From Pseudomonadota bacterium (GTDB lineage: Bacteria > Pseudomonadota > Gammaproteobacteria > Steroidobacterales > Steroidobacteraceae), in contig JAFEDS010000011.1 of assembly GCA_018241505.1 (NCBI GenBank), forward strand, positions 61,530 to 125,529: a stretch of DNA of 64,000 bases. Reading direction: 5' to 3'. Below the pieces are notes generated by a model. That model ran no database searches and was not told where the DNA came from. It saw nothing but the letters and a program-made list of their open reading frames with translations. Within the stretch, counting starts at the first letter, position 1; each line of letters begins with the position of its first letter. The position numbers and the translations under genes were made by a program. Below, in pieces: positions 34,696 to 45,716 of the stretch.

Positions 34696-35498
34696 TGGGC
34701 ACCATGCAAAGACTTCATCACACGATACGTGTCGAAGAGTCTCGCGCCCATGTCAGGGTACTTGTCCTTGACCGGCCGCAAGTCGCCAATGCCATCAACA
34801 CGCAAATGGCGCGTGAGCTGTTGGAGTTATTTACGGAACTGACGGCCCGCCCGGGTGACCTGCGTTGCCTCGTCATCACAGGTGCGGGCGAGGGCGCGTT
34901 CTGCGCCGGTGGAGACCTCAAGGAGAGACATGAAATGTCCGCGGCCGACTGGTCGGCACAACACGCGATCATGGAGCGGACAATCGTTTCAATTCTGCAA
35001 TGCCCGGTCCCCGTCATCGCCGCCGTGAATGGCGCTGCGTTCGGCGGCGGGTGTGAAATCGCTTTGGCTGCGGATTTCATCTACGCGGCGGCGAGCGCTC
35101 GATTTGCGCTAACCGAGACACGCCTTGGAATCATACCGGGTGCAGGCGGCACGCAGACCTTGCCTCGGGCGGTAGGAACGCGACGCGCGATGGAGTTGAT
35201 CTGCACGGCAATGCCCTTCAGTGCCGACGAAGCGCTGTCATGGGGACTGGTAAATGGTGTCGTGCCGCGCGAGGGCTTGTTGGAAAAAACACTTGGGGTG
35301 GCCGAGCGGATCGCAGCTAATGCGCCGCTTGCCGTGAAGCAGGCGAAGAAGAGCGTCCGGGCAGGAATGCAGATGGATATCCATCACGGGCTGGAGTTCG
35401 CGATCGAGGCATACAACATGCTGATAGCCACAGAGGATCGACGCGAAGGAGTGAGGGCGTTCGTGGAAAAGCGAACCCCCGCGTTCACTGGCACATGA
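34695..35498 (+). CDS. Enoyl-CoA hydratase/isomerase
   Basis: Crotonase-fold enzyme of about 267 residues that adds water to, or isomerises, an enoyl-CoA. The oxyanion-hole segments are AFCAGGDLKE and NGAAFGGGCEIALAADF. The second acidic position is in LTETRLGIIPGAGGTQTLPR. KQAKKSVRAGMQMD and the C-terminal helix are typical. It would act after the acyl-CoA dehydrogenase. The start ATG overlaps the preceding stop, and the gene overlaps the transporter start by 4 bases. Confidence 0.9.
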   Translation: MGTMQRLHHTIRVEESRAHVRVLVLDRPQVANAINTQMARELLELFTELTARPGDLRCLVITGAGEGAFCAGGDLKERHEMSAADWSAQHAIMERTIVSILQCPVPVIAAVNGAAFGGGCEIALAADFIYAAASARFALTETRLGIIPGAGGTQTLPRAVGTRRAMELICTAMPFSADEALSWGLVNGVVPREGLLEKTLGVAERIAANAPLAVKQAKKSVRAGMQMDIHHGLEFAIEAYNMLIATEDRREGVRAFVEKRTPAFTGT

Positions 35499-36823
35499 GC
35501 GTCGCGGCGCTACATATCCGGGACTATCCGAGCGGACGATATGCCTGGTACGTCCTGGTGGTCTTCTTCATCGCGGCGATACTCTCCTACACCGATCGGC
35601 TCGTGCTCAATCTGTTGGTGGATCCGATCCGGCGGGACATCCACATATCCGACACGCAGGTCAGCCTGTTGCAGGGAGCTGCGTTTGCGGTGGTGTACTC
35701 CATCATCAGCCTGCCGCTCGGCCGCTTCGCGGACACTCACAACAGGCGCAATGTGCTCATCGCCGGCGTTCTGATATGGAGCGTGGCGACGGCGCTCTGC
35801 GGATTTGCTGGAAGCTTCGGCGAGATGTTTGTTGCCCGGATTGGCGTAGGCGTTGGGGAGGCCTGTTTGGCGCCCGCGATCATGTCAATGATCCCGGATT
35901 ATTTCCCGGAAAACCGGCGTGGCACTGCGTATGGAGTGTTTCTCACAGGGATGGCGATGGGTGGCGGTGCGGCGATCATGATCGGCGGCACATTGTTCGA
36001 TGGCTTCGAGTCGGGACGCCTGGGAGGCCTTCCCGGGGTTGGGCACATGGTGCCCTGGCGCGCCGTTCTCGTGGCTCTGTCGGTGCCTGGGTTCCTCATG
36101 GCGGGCCTGATGATGACGGTGCGCGAGCCGGTACGGCAGGGCAAGTTGTCTGCGAACGCGGGGGCGCCCAGCAGCTTCGCGGAGACGATGGGATATTTCA
36201 GAAAAAACAGCCGGACCTTCGGTTATCTGTTCGCCGCGTTCGCGTTGGAAAACTTGCCGGCCTTTGGGATTCCGGCGTGGATACCCTCGATTTTCACGCG
36301 GCAGTTCGGTATGACGCTGCAAGCCGTAGGGACTGTGCTCGGCACGGTCTCTCTCATCGGTAGCGGCATCGGCTCGATATTGGGTGGGGTGGTGTCCGAT
36401 TGGCTGGTTCCGAAAGGAGGGACCGATGTCGGATTGCGGCTGGTGGTCTGGTTGAGCATCGCGACTGTGCCCCTGCTCGTCTTTCCAATCCTGCCCGACA
36501 CGCGCTGGATCCTCGGCGTGTATCTTGTCTATCTGATCTTGAACTCAATGGCCGCGACAGCCGGAGTAACGGCCATGCAGAACGCCGTGCCCAGTGACAT
36601 GCGTGGGCTTTCCGTGGCCATGCAGGCGTTTCTTTATATGATCGTAGGGCTCGGTCTCGGCCCCACGAGCATGGCACTGGTGACTGACTACGTCTTCCAC
36701 GACTCCAAAGCCGTCGGCATGGCGATATTCGTCGTTGCCACACCGGTCACCGTGGCAACAATAGTGCTCATATGGCTGTCCCTGGGCCACTACAGGCGTA
36801 CCCGTGCCGCCATGGATCTGTGA
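35495..36823 (+). CDS. MFS transporter (spinster-like)
   Basis: A 442-residue inner-membrane carrier with about 12 hydrophobic helices. It has YTDRLVLNLLVDPIRRD after helix 1, the A-motif region PLGRFADTHNRRNVLIAGV, and RIGVGVGEACLAPAIMSMI, typical of spinster-like sugar-phosphate/organic-acid MFS proteins common in catabolic clusters of this kind of bacterium. It presumably imports the compound degraded by the neighbouring enzymes. It overlaps the enoyl-CoA hydratase gene by 4 bases and is followed after 29 bases by the regulator gene. Confidence 0.88.
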   Translation: MSVAALHIRDYPSGRYAWYVLVVFFIAAILSYTDRLVLNLLVDPIRRDIHISDTQVSLLQGAAFAVVYSIISLPLGRFADTHNRRNVLIAGVLIWSVATALCGFAGSFGEMFVARIGVGVGEACLAPAIMSMIPDYFPENRRGTAYGVFLTGMAMGGGAAIMIGGTLFDGFESGRLGGLPGVGHMVPWRAVLVALSVPGFLMAGLMMTVREPVRQGKLSANAGAPSSFAETMGYFRKNSRTFGYLFAAFALENLPAFGIPAWIPSIFTRQFGMTLQAVGTVLGTVSLIGSGIGSILGGVVSDWLVPKGGTDVGLRLVVWLSIATVPLLVFPILPDTRWILGVYLVYLILNSMAATAGVTAMQNAVPSDMRGLSVAMQAFLYMIVGLGLGPTSMALVTDYVFHDSKAVGMAIFVVATPVTVATIVLIWLSLGHYRRTRAAMDL

Positions 36824-36852
36824 CACAATCGCGAAAAAGGTCGTCCAACGCT

Positions 36853-37509
36853 ATGGAACTGGAACAGATACCGTACTCGTCCCTGCAGGACGTCGCCTAT
36901 GAACGCATCCGCAATGCTCTGCGCGGCGGATCCTTCAAGCCGGGAGAGAGCCTGCCGACGCGAACCCTGGCCAAGGCATTGGGGATCAGCACGACTCCGG
37001 TCCGCGAGGCCTTGGCACGCCTGGTTGCACAGAATGTGTTGGCGGTCGATCCCGTAAACGGCACGCCTTTCGTACCGGAGGTTACCCCGGCGCTCGTCGC
37101 GGAGATCTACGAGATCCGAGCCCTGCTGGAAGGGCTGGCCTCCCAACATGCGGCGGAGAGCGTGACACCGGAAGAAATCGCGGAGCTCGAGAAGCTCTGG
37201 GTTAAGATCAAGGGAGCCAAGAGCCAGCCCTATACGCAGCAGCAGCTCCTGACGGAGGAGTTCCAGCACATCGTTTACAAGGCGGCCCGCCGCCCAGTGT
37301 TGCTCGACCTCATTCAAAGTGTCTGGTTGCGCAGTGGGATGGTGTTGCACCTGGTGGCGAAGAGCCGGCCGAAGGATTTCTCGGTCGAGAACCATCGCGC
37401 GAAAATGTTCGCCGCTCTCAAACGTGGCGATGGCGAAGCGGCCTGCGAAGCCACCCGCGCCGGCGTGCTCGCCACACGCGACATGCTGCTAAAGGTCATG
37501 GACAAGTGA
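36853..37509 (+). CDS. GntR-family regulator (FadR/FCD type)
   Basis: A 218-residue DNA-binding protein. The N-terminal winged HTH shows AYERIRNALRGGSFKPGESL, RTLAKALGISTTPVREAL and ARLVAQNVL. The C-terminal all-helical FCD ligand domain shows IYEIRALLEGLASQHAA and a late ENHRAKMFAALKRGDGEAA. FCD regulators usually bind small acids and release DNA. It closes the operon and is the obvious candidate to bind the two 18-base palindromes at 25750 and 28811. The ATG at 36853 was chosen because it gives the usual short leader before the HTH; earlier in-frame codons lie in the transporter gene. Confidence 0.9.
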   Translation: MELEQIPYSSLQDVAYERIRNALRGGSFKPGESLPTRTLAKALGISTTPVREALARLVAQNVLAVDPVNGTPFVPEVTPALVAEIYEIRALLEGLASQHAAESVTPEEIAELEKLWVKIKGAKSQPYTQQQLLTEEFQHIVYKAARRPVLLDLIQSVWLRSGMVLHLVAKSRPKDFSVENHRAKMFAALKRGDGEAACEATRAGVLATRDMLLKVMDK

Positions 37510-37647
37510 GGTGGGCTCACTCGAGCCGATCCGAACGCGCTTGCGCGGAACGCGTACTTTCGACTCAACCCTGACGGGGAGCCGGCCGCCCCTGTTATTC
37601 TGACAATGGGATGAGTCCTGCAGGGCCCACGGATCGGACAACCCAAC

Positions 37648-38517
37648 ATGCTCAGAGCGATCGCCCGAAGGTGCGTTCCCCGAACCGTGCGCGATCTGAT
37701 CTCCGGGGTCAGGGAGCACCGCGCGACCCACGGGGAGTATCCGAGGCTGGTGAAACCCCGCACATTCAACGAGTGGGTTCTACGCCGAAAGGTCTTTGAC
37801 GGGCGGCCGATTCTCACTCAGCTCACTGACAAATACGCAGTCCGGCACTACGTGGCCCAACGTTTGGGGCCCGCCATCCTTCCCCGAGTGTATTGCGTCA
37901 CCAGCGATCCTGCCGCGATCCCATTTTCGGGCCTGCCGGAACGATTCGTGGTCAAACCGACGCATGGATCGGGATGGGTTCGCGTAGTCCTCAACAAGAC
38001 GACACTGGACGTTGATGAGTTACGCAACGTCTGCAACAAGTGGTTGGCAACCAACTACTACGATCGCTCGCGCGAACGGCAGTACCGGAAGGTGACTCCC
38101 CGAATCATGGTGGAGGAGTTCATTGACGACGGGTCCGGCGCCGCTCCCATGGACTACAAGTTCTTTACCTTTCACGGCAAGGTGCACCTGATCCAGATCG
38201 ACGGCGCCCGGTTCACTCATCACCGGTGTGCGCTATATGACCGTCACTGGCGTGACACCGGTGCAGGGGTGCAGCTCGATCGATTTGACGGTCCCGTCCC
38301 CAAGCCCCCGAATCTGGAACGGATGCTGCAGGCCGCGGAAGCCCTGGGCGCTGACCTGGATTTCGTCCGCGTCGACCTGTACGACGTGGGCAAACGGATC
38401 TACTTTGGTGAGATGACCACCACACCCGGCGGTGGTTTCGCGCGCTTCCACCCGCAAGCCATGGACGAGCACCTGGGGCAGTTATGGGGACGCAGCGCCG
38501 CCGAGCAAGCCGGCTGA
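37648..38517 (+). CDS. TupA-like ATP-grasp protein
   Basis: A 289-residue ATP-grasp enzyme of the TupA-like family, usually found in polysaccharide or teichuronopeptide gene sets where it ligates an amino acid or similar group. Features: RTFNEWVLRRKVF, LTDKYAVRHYV, FVVKPTHGSGWVRVV (ATP loop), MVEEFIDDGSG, DYKFFTFHGKVHLIQID and YFGEMTTTPGGGF (metal ligands). It stands alone between the two catabolic clusters, 138 bases after gntR and convergent with the aminophenol operon, and has no polysaccharide genes nearby. Confidence 0.85.
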   Translation: MLRAIARRCVPRTVRDLISGVREHRATHGEYPRLVKPRTFNEWVLRRKVFDGRPILTQLTDKYAVRHYVAQRLGPAILPRVYCVTSDPAAIPFSGLPERFVVKPTHGSGWVRVVLNKTTLDVDELRNVCNKWLATNYYDRSRERQYRKVTPRIMVEEFIDDGSGAAPMDYKFFTFHGKVHLIQIDGARFTHHRCALYDRHWRDTGAGVQLDRFDGPVPKPPNLERMLQAAEALGADLDFVRVDLYDVGKRIYFGEMTTTPGGGFARFHPQAMDEHLGQLWGRSAAEQAG

Positions 38518-38530
38518 TTGCCACCAACCG

Positions 38531-38950
38531 TTACTTAGCCGGCGCGAACGCCACCGCTTTCATCTCAATCAACAGCAGCGGATGCGGCAGCTCCCTCACA
38601 GCCACTGTTGTCCGAGTGGGGCCACTTTCATCGAAGTACTCACTCCACACTTCATTGAAGCCCTCGAAATCACTCATGCTGACCAGGAAGCAACTGACCT
38701 CAACCAGGTCTTTGAGGTCGGCATCCACGCTTCTGAGAATGTCGCGGATGTTTTCGATGACAGCGCGCGCTTGAACACGGATATCCAGCTTGGCGTTGCC
38801 CGTGGCGTCGACGCTCGCTCCCGCGATGCTGTCATCGGGCCGGCGGGAGCTGATTCCCGACACAAACACGAAGTCGCCTGCGCGCACGAAATGCGGAAAC
38901 TTGCCGCGAGGTTTGGCCTTGCCGGCCACGATGCCGCCGTTCGAGCTCAT
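38531..38950 (-). CDS. amnD: RidA-fold 2-aminomuconate deaminase (AmnD-like)
   Basis: A 139-residue YjgF/RidA-fold protein. [39 protein letters not shown] and [20 protein letters not shown] match the 2-aminomuconate deaminase branch, which releases ammonia from 2-aminomuconate to give 4-oxalocrotonate. Position as last gene of an aminophenol meta-cleavage operon supports this. It overlaps the decarboxylase gene by 4 bases. A closely related domain is fused to the pathway regulator at 45717-46913. Confidence 0.82.
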   Translation of the reverse strand: MSSNGGIVAGKAKPRGKFPHFVRAGDFVFVSGISSRRPDDSIAGASVDATGNAKLDIRVQARAVIENIRDILRSVDADLKDLVEVSCFLVSMSDFEGFNEVWSEYFDESGPTRTTVAVRELPHPLLLIEMKAVAFAPAK

Positions 38951-39714
38951 GCGGCCACCGAGAAGTCAGCGCATCCGAGTCGTTGCACTTCGATTCGGAC
39001 ATGGCAGCCGGGGCGTAGCGCTTCAGCGGGTGTAGCTGCACCTGCCAGGACAATGTCGCCCGGTTCCAGGCTTTCCCCGGCGTTGCCGACCAGGCGGGCG
39101 GCGGCGACGAGTGAGCGCAGCGGATGGCCGAGAATGGCGGCGCTCGAGCCGACCTGAACAACTTCGCCATCTATGCTCATCAGCATGCCGATGTTGGCGA
39201 TGTCGGTATCTCGTGTCGCCCAGGGTCCGATCACGACGCCGGAAGAAGATGCGTTGTCGGCCACTACATCACCGAGAGCGAATTGGAAGTTCTCATAGCG
39301 GGAGTCGATGATCTCCATGGCAGGAGCGACCGCCGCCACCGCGGCTTGCGCTTGGGCGATGCTGACGATTCCCTGCAGGCGCGCACCGATGAGAAATGCA
39401 ATCTCCGGTTCCACGCGCGGATGAATGTAGTCGGCGAGTTTGATCGGCGCGCCTTCCTCGACGAGCATCTGGTCCGTCAGACGCCCCCAGATCATGTCGT
39501 GCACTCCCATCTGATCCATCTTGGCGCGGCTCGTGAATCCCATCTTCATTCCTATCCGACGCTCGCCCCGAGTCAGGCGGCGTTTGATGGATGCAGCCTG
39601 GACTGCATACGCGTCTTCCTCGCGCAATGATTTCCCAAATTGGCGGATCGCCGTGTGCGTGCGGGCGGCTTCATCAATCGACTGGGCCATTGCATCAATG
39701 TCAACCACGGGCAT
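38947..39714 (-). CDS. amnE: 4-oxalocrotonate (2-oxo-3-hexenedioate) decarboxylase
   Basis: About 255 residues, of the hydratase/decarboxylase (FAH-like) family. [20 protein letters not shown] and [16 protein letters not shown] hold the metal-binding Glu residues, with [24 protein letters not shown] and [15 protein letters not shown] after them. It removes CO2 from 4-oxalocrotonate to give 2-oxopent-4-enoate. The ATG at 39714 lies within the end of the aldolase gene (14-base overlap) and fits translational coupling better than longer in-frame starts. Confidence 0.88.
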   Translation of the reverse strand: MPVVDIDAMAQSIDEAARTHTAIRQFGKSLREEDAYAVQAASIKRRLTRGERRIGMKMGFTSRAKMDQMGVHDMIWGRLTDQMLVEEGAPIKLADYIHPRVEPEIAFLIGARLQGIVSIAQAQAAVAAVAPAMEIIDSRYENFQFALGDVVADNASSSGVVIGPWATRDTDIANIGMLMSIDGEVVQVGSSAAILGHPLRSLVAAARLVGNAGESLEPGDIVLAGAATPAEALRPGCHVRIEVQRLGCADFSVAA

Positions 39715-40753
39715 GTGCCTCTTTCTGGTTGCGTTGAGCGACGAGGTCGAGTGCAACGTCAACGATCATATCCTCCTGGCCGCCGACCATCCGCCGGCGC
39801 CCCACCTCAACCAACAATGCGCGAGTGTCGAGACCGTAGTCGCGCGCGGCCTTTTCCGCATGTCGTAGAAACGATGAGTAGACACCGGCGTAACCCAGGG
39901 TCAGCGTTTCGCGATCAACTCGTACCGGGCGATCCTGCAAGGGTCGAACCAGATTCTCCGCGGCGTCCATCAACTCGAACAGATCGGCGCCGTGTGACCA
40001 ACCATACACATTGGCGACCGCAATAAACACCTCGATGGGTGCATTGCCGGCTCCGGCGCCCATTCCAGCCAGGCTGGCATCGACGCGGATCGCGCCATTG
40101 CGAACGGCCGCAATCGAATTCGCAACACCCAGCGAAAGATTGTGATGCGCATGAATGCCGCGCTCCGTTTCCGGCTTCAGCACGCGATCATAGGCTTGGA
40201 ATCGCTCTGCCGTGCCTTCCATGGTCAGAGCGCCGCCACTGTCGGTCACGTACACGCAGTGTGCGCCATAGTCTTCCATCAGCTTCGCCTGCTCGGCGAG
40301 ACTCTCGGGCTCGATCATGTGACTCATCATGAGAAAGCCGGCGACGTCCATACCGAGGCTGCGCGCATATTCAATGTGCTGCTTCGCTATGTTGGCCTCG
40401 GTGCAATGAGTAGCGATGCGGACAGAGCGAACACCAATCTCATAAGAGTGGCGCAGGTCATGGACCGTGCCTATTCCGGGTATCAGCAGGGTGGTGAGTT
40501 TGGCATGCGTCAGCACCTCGCCGACGGCTCCGATCCAGTCCCAATCGGTGTGAGCGCCGAATCCGTAGTTGAAGCTGGAACCTGCGAGGCCGTCACCGTG
40601 TGCGATTTCGATTGCGTCGACTTTGGCTTTGTCGAGCGCGCGGGCGATCGCCTTTACGTGATCGATTCCGTATTGGTGACGGATGGCGTGCATTCCGTCG
40701 CGCAGGGTCACATCCTGTATGTAGAGTTTGGTTACCTTCGGGTCGAAGCTCAT
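39701..40753 (-). CDS. amnG: 4-hydroxy-2-oxovalerate aldolase
   Basis: A 350-residue DmpG/BphI/MhpE-type aldolase that splits 4-hydroxy-2-oxovalerate into pyruvate and acetaldehyde. [18 protein letters not shown] is the N-terminal metal and substrate motif. [32 protein letters not shown] and [18 protein letters not shown] complete the barrel signature. It forms a channelling complex with the acetaldehyde dehydrogenase encoded just before it, with which it overlaps by 4 bases. Confidence 0.96.
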   Translation of the reverse strand: MSFDPKVTKLYIQDVTLRDGMHAIRHQYGIDHVKAIARALDKAKVDAIEIAHGDGLAGSSFNYGFGAHTDWDWIGAVGEVLTHAKLTTLLIPGIGTVHDLRHSYEIGVRSVRIATHCTEANIAKQHIEYARSLGMDVAGFLMMSHMIEPESLAEQAKLMEDYGAHCVYVTDSGGALTMEGTAERFQAYDRVLKPETERGIHAHHNLSLGVANSIAAVRNGAIRVDASLAGMGAGAGNAPIEVFIAVANVYGWSHGADLFELMDAAENLVRPLQDRPVRVDRETLTLGYAGVYSSFLRHAEKAARDYGLDTRALLVEVGRRRMVGGQEDMIVDVALDLVAQRNQKEAHARG

Positions 40754-41658
40754 GCTCGCACCGCCACTTTCTCACCGATCTGCAGGGCAGCGCAGGTCAT
40801 GATGTCGAGGTTGCCCGCGTAAGTTGGCAGGTAGTGGCCAGCTCCCTGTACTTCCAGAAAGACGGAAGTCTTCAGGCCGCACGCGTCGCCGCCGAGCTCT
40901 GGGACACGCAGCTTCACAGACTCGAATTGCACAGCCTGTTTGAGTCGGTATCCGGGTGCGTACTGCTGTACTCGATCGACCATATCTTCTACTGATTTGG
41001 TAATCGCGTCGCGATCAGCCTCGTCCGTCAGGCAGTACACGGTGTCCCGCATGATCATGGGCGGTTCGGCGGGATTGAGCACAATGATCGCCTTGCCACG
41101 CTCGGCACCGCCGATTTCGCAGATGGCCCGGCAGGTTGTCTCCGTGAACTCGTCGATGTTGGCGCGCGTCCCCGGGCCTGCCGACTTCGATGCGATCGAA
41201 GCGACAATCTCCGCGTACCTTACCTTCGCTACTTTCCCCACGGCGGCAACAATCGGAATCGTGGCCTGCCCGCCGCACGTAACCATGTTGATGTTAGGCA
41301 GACGCACATTGGCGTCGCCATTGACTGCCGGAATCGTGTAGGGGCCAATTGCCGCGGGCGTCAAGTCAACCAGAGTCTTGCCGTGAGAGCGAAGCACGGC
41401 GTCGTGATGGTGGTGTGTCTTTGCTGAGGTTGCGTCAAAGACAATTCGGATGTCGTCGAACCCTGGCATCTTCAGGAGCCCGCCGATGCCGGCGGAAGTG
41501 TAGGGCACGCCGAACTTGGCTGCCCGCCGCAGGCCGTCCGAGGCAGGATCAATACCCACAAACGCGGCCATTTCCAGGCTCTTCGAGGAACCCACAATCT
41601 TGGTCATCAGATCGGTGCCGATATTGCCGGAACCGATGATGGCTACTTTGGTTTTCAT
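40750..41658 (-). CDS. amnH: Acetaldehyde dehydrogenase (acylating)
   Basis: A 302-residue DmpF/MhpF-type enzyme that turns acetaldehyde, NAD+ and CoA into acetyl-CoA. The Rossmann loop [14 protein letters not shown] is at the N-terminus, the catalytic Cys lies in [16 protein letters not shown], and the dimerisation region [20 protein letters not shown] follows. Partner of the aldolase. It overlaps both neighbours by 4 bases. Confidence 0.96.
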   Translation of the reverse strand: MKTKVAIIGSGNIGTDLMTKIVGSSKSLEMAAFVGIDPASDGLRRAAKFGVPYTSAGIGGLLKMPGFDDIRIVFDATSAKTHHHHDAVLRSHGKTLVDLTPAAIGPYTIPAVNGDANVRLPNINMVTCGGQATIPIVAAVGKVAKVRYAEIVASIASKSAGPGTRANIDEFTETTCRAICEIGGAERGKAIIVLNPAEPPMIMRDTVYCLTDEADRDAITKSVEDMVDRVQQYAPGYRLKQAVQFESVKLRVPELGGDACGLKTSVFLEVQGAGHYLPTYAGNLDIMTCAALQIGEKVAVRA

Positions 41659-42452
41659 GCATTCGCTTCCGTCGCAAAGGCGGCCGTGACACTGCCAAGA
41701 CCCTCAATGCGCGCTTCGAGGACATCGCCCGCCGCAACCGGCACCATGGGCCCCAGTGCACCGGTCAACACGACGTCACCGGCAGCAATCGGCCGACCGG
41801 CTTTAGCCATTGTTCGGGCCAGCCACAGCGCAGAATTCAGCGGATGGCCGAGGCAGGCGGCGCCGGCTCCCACCGACACAGGCGCGCCACGACGGAACAG
41901 AGCCATCCCGCACAGCCGCAGGTCCAACTGTTCCAGCCGCCGCGGGGTGGTTCCGAGTACGAACGCACCACTCGAGGCGTTGTCGGCAATTGTGTCGACA
42001 ATGCGGATATCCCAGCGGGCGATTCGGCTGCCGACGATCTCAATGGCCGGAAGCGCATACGCCGTTGCGCCAATGAGATCGGTGATGGTGGCGTCTTCCT
42101 GCTTCAGGTCCCGATCGAACACCAGTGCGACCTCGGCTTCTGCCTTCGGCTGCAGCACCCGTCGCAGCGAAATGCGCTCCCCGGTTGCTACAGCCATGTC
42201 TGAGAACAACACGCCGTAGTCCGGTTGGTTGACTCCGAGCTGACGTTGCACGCTCTTCGCCGTCAGCCCGATTTTGAGTCCCACAATGCGTCGGCCACTC
42301 TCTACCGCACGATTTACGTTGATCTGCTGCACGGCGTACGCGGAGGCAACATCGCCGTCCGGAAGCAGGCTACGAACAGGATCGCAGGGCGCGTGCTCAG
42401 ATTCGGCGCGGCGCAGACGCTCCGCCGCAGTTTCCAACATCGGGTCGGTCAT
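41655..42452 (-). CDS. amnF: 2-oxopent-4-enoate hydratase
   Basis: A 265-residue MhpD/DmpE-type hydratase, giving 4-hydroxy-2-oxovalerate. [20 protein letters not shown], then [15 protein letters not shown] with metal-binding Glu residues, [20 protein letters not shown], and [15 protein letters not shown] near the end. It is related to the decarboxylase gene of the same operon, and the two usually form a complex. It overlaps both neighbours by 4 bases. Confidence 0.94.
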   Translation of the reverse strand: MTDPMLETAAERLRRAESEHAPCDPVRSLLPDGDVASAYAVQQINVNRAVESGRRIVGLKIGLTAKSVQRQLGVNQPDYGVLFSDMAVATGERISLRRVLQPKAEAEVALVFDRDLKQEDATITDLIGATAYALPAIEIVGSRIARWDIRIVDTIADNASSGAFVLGTTPRRLEQLDLRLCGMALFRRGAPVSVGAGAACLGHPLNSALWLARTMAKAGRPIAAGDVVLTGALGPMVPVAAGDVLEARIEGLGSVTAAFATEANA

Positions 42453-43908
42453 AGTTTGATACAGACGTTCTTCAGCTCAGAGTAGAAATCGAGCGAGTGC
42501 CGGCCCCCTTCGCGCCCTAGTCCGGACAGCTTGCTTCCGCCGAAGGGCGTGCGCAGATCGCGCAGGAACCAGGTGTTGAGCCACACGAGGCCGACATCGA
42601 TCAGACCGGCGAGGCGGTGTGCGCGCGTCAGGTTGGTAGTCCAGATGACGGAGGCAAGACCGTAGGCACTGTCGTTCGCGAGGTCGACAGCTTCGGACTC
42701 GTCATCAAAGGGCATGACATTGCAGACGGGGCCGAATACTTCTTCCTGCACACAGCGGGCCCGTTGCGTGAGACCGGTCCAGATGGTGGGCTCAATATAC
42801 CAGCCGCCCGACTGGGGTCCCGGGAGGTCCGGAACGCCACCGCCGACCACGATCTCGGCGCCTTCCTGACGAGCCAACTGATAGTAGGACAGCACCTTCT
42901 CACGATGCTCTCGTGAGATGAGCGGTCCCAACTGAGTCTGTGCGTCCCAAGGGTCGCCGATCCGCATCGCTTTGGCGCGCTGCGCCAGTGCTGTCACGAA
43001 GCGCTCAAAGATCGGGCGCTCGACATAGACCCGCTCAGTGCACAGACAAACCTGCCCCGTGTTGAAGAAGGTCGACCGGGCAACCCCTTCGACCGCCTTA
43101 TCGAAATCGCAGTCGGCAAACACGAGAGCGGCGTTCTTGCCGCCCAACTCGAACGATACCGGGCGCACGCCTTCGGCGGCCTGCCGCATGATGGTCGCGC
43201 CGGTCTTGGACTCACCGGTGAAGGTCAGTCCGTCGATTCCCTGGGATTTGACGATGGCTTCGCCCGTTGAATTGGCTCCAAAGCCATGGACGAGGTTGAA
43301 TACGCCCTCCGGAACTCCGGCTTCGTGCATTACTTCCGCCAGCAATGTCGCCGTACCGGGTGTCTCTTCCGAAGGTTTTGCGACGATGGCATTCCCACAA
43401 GCCAGTGCGGGAGCCACCTTCCAGGTAAACAACAGGAGGGGGAGGTTCCAGGGCGAAATGACACCGACAACACCCAAGGGTCGCCGTATCGTGTAGTTGA
43501 GCGCCCCCGCGCCATCCGGAGTCGCGCTTTCGTACATTTCGCCGCTGGCCATGCGGATCAGGTTGGCGAAGGTGCGAAAGTTGGCAGCGCCCCGCGGAAT
43601 GTCCAGTGCTTTGGCCACCTCCGCGGGTTTTCCCGTATCGCCTACTTCCGCGCCCAGGAAGTCGGCCGCGCGGGCATCGATTCCCGCGGCAATCCGATCC
43701 AGGACAGCGGCCCGCTGCTCGATGGTGGCCTTGCCCCACGGGCCGCGCAGGGACTTCCGGGCGCTCTCTACTGCCTCTGCAACGAGCGAGTCGTCAGCCT
43801 CGTGAACGAAGGCACGGACGGCACCCGTGGCCGGATCAACATCGCCGAAACTTCGTGTGGTTTGCACGAAGCGTCCACCGACATAGTTTCGGTATTCAAT
43901 GTTTGTCA

Positions 43909-43909
<1 letters not shown>
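42449..43909 (-). CDS. amnC: 2-aminomuconic/2-hydroxymuconic semialdehyde dehydrogenase
   Basis: A 486-residue NAD-dependent aldehyde dehydrogenase. [32 protein letters not shown] and [12 protein letters not shown] form the NAD site. [13 protein letters not shown] holds the general base Glu and [15 protein letters not shown] the catalytic Cys. Subfamily words fit the DmpC/AmnC branch that oxidises ring-cleavage semialdehydes. The operon context with RidA-type deaminases and AmnA/AmnB-like dioxygenase subunits favours the amino rather than the hydroxy compound. Confidence 0.9.
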
Positions 43910-45608
<1,699 letters not shown>

Positions 45609-45630
45609 TTAAGGACTTTGCCAGGGCAAA

Positions 45631-45647
45631 ATCTCATTTATTGAGAT
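45631..45647. promoter_or_regulatory. IclR-type operator upstream of amnB
   Basis: Perfect inverted repeat ATCTCA-N5-TGAGAT. A further half-site TGAGAT lies at 45663-45668, exactly 21 bases away. The same arrangement recurs at 47304 and 47418. It lies 17 to 33 bases downstream of the predicted amnB transcription start. Confidence 0.7.
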
Positions 45648-45670
45648 CAGTAGGGTATATATTGAGATTG

Positions 45671-45700
45671 ATCCTAGTGCTGAACCTCCGAAGGTGTCAA
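45671..45700 (-). promoter_or_regulatory. Promoter of the amn operon
   Basis: On the minus strand: TTGACA (45700-45695), 18 bases, TAGGAT (45676-45671). A perfect -35 with a 4/6 -10. The operator half-site overlaps the expected start point. Confidence 0.6.
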
Positions 45701-45716
45701 GCAAGCCCCCACGACG

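Noticed and set aside
38509-38543. GCCGGCT/AGCCGGC inverted repeat at the convergent ends of the ATP-grasp and amnD genes
   Set aside because: Only 7 bp with a 21-base loop and no T run, so too weak to call a terminator.
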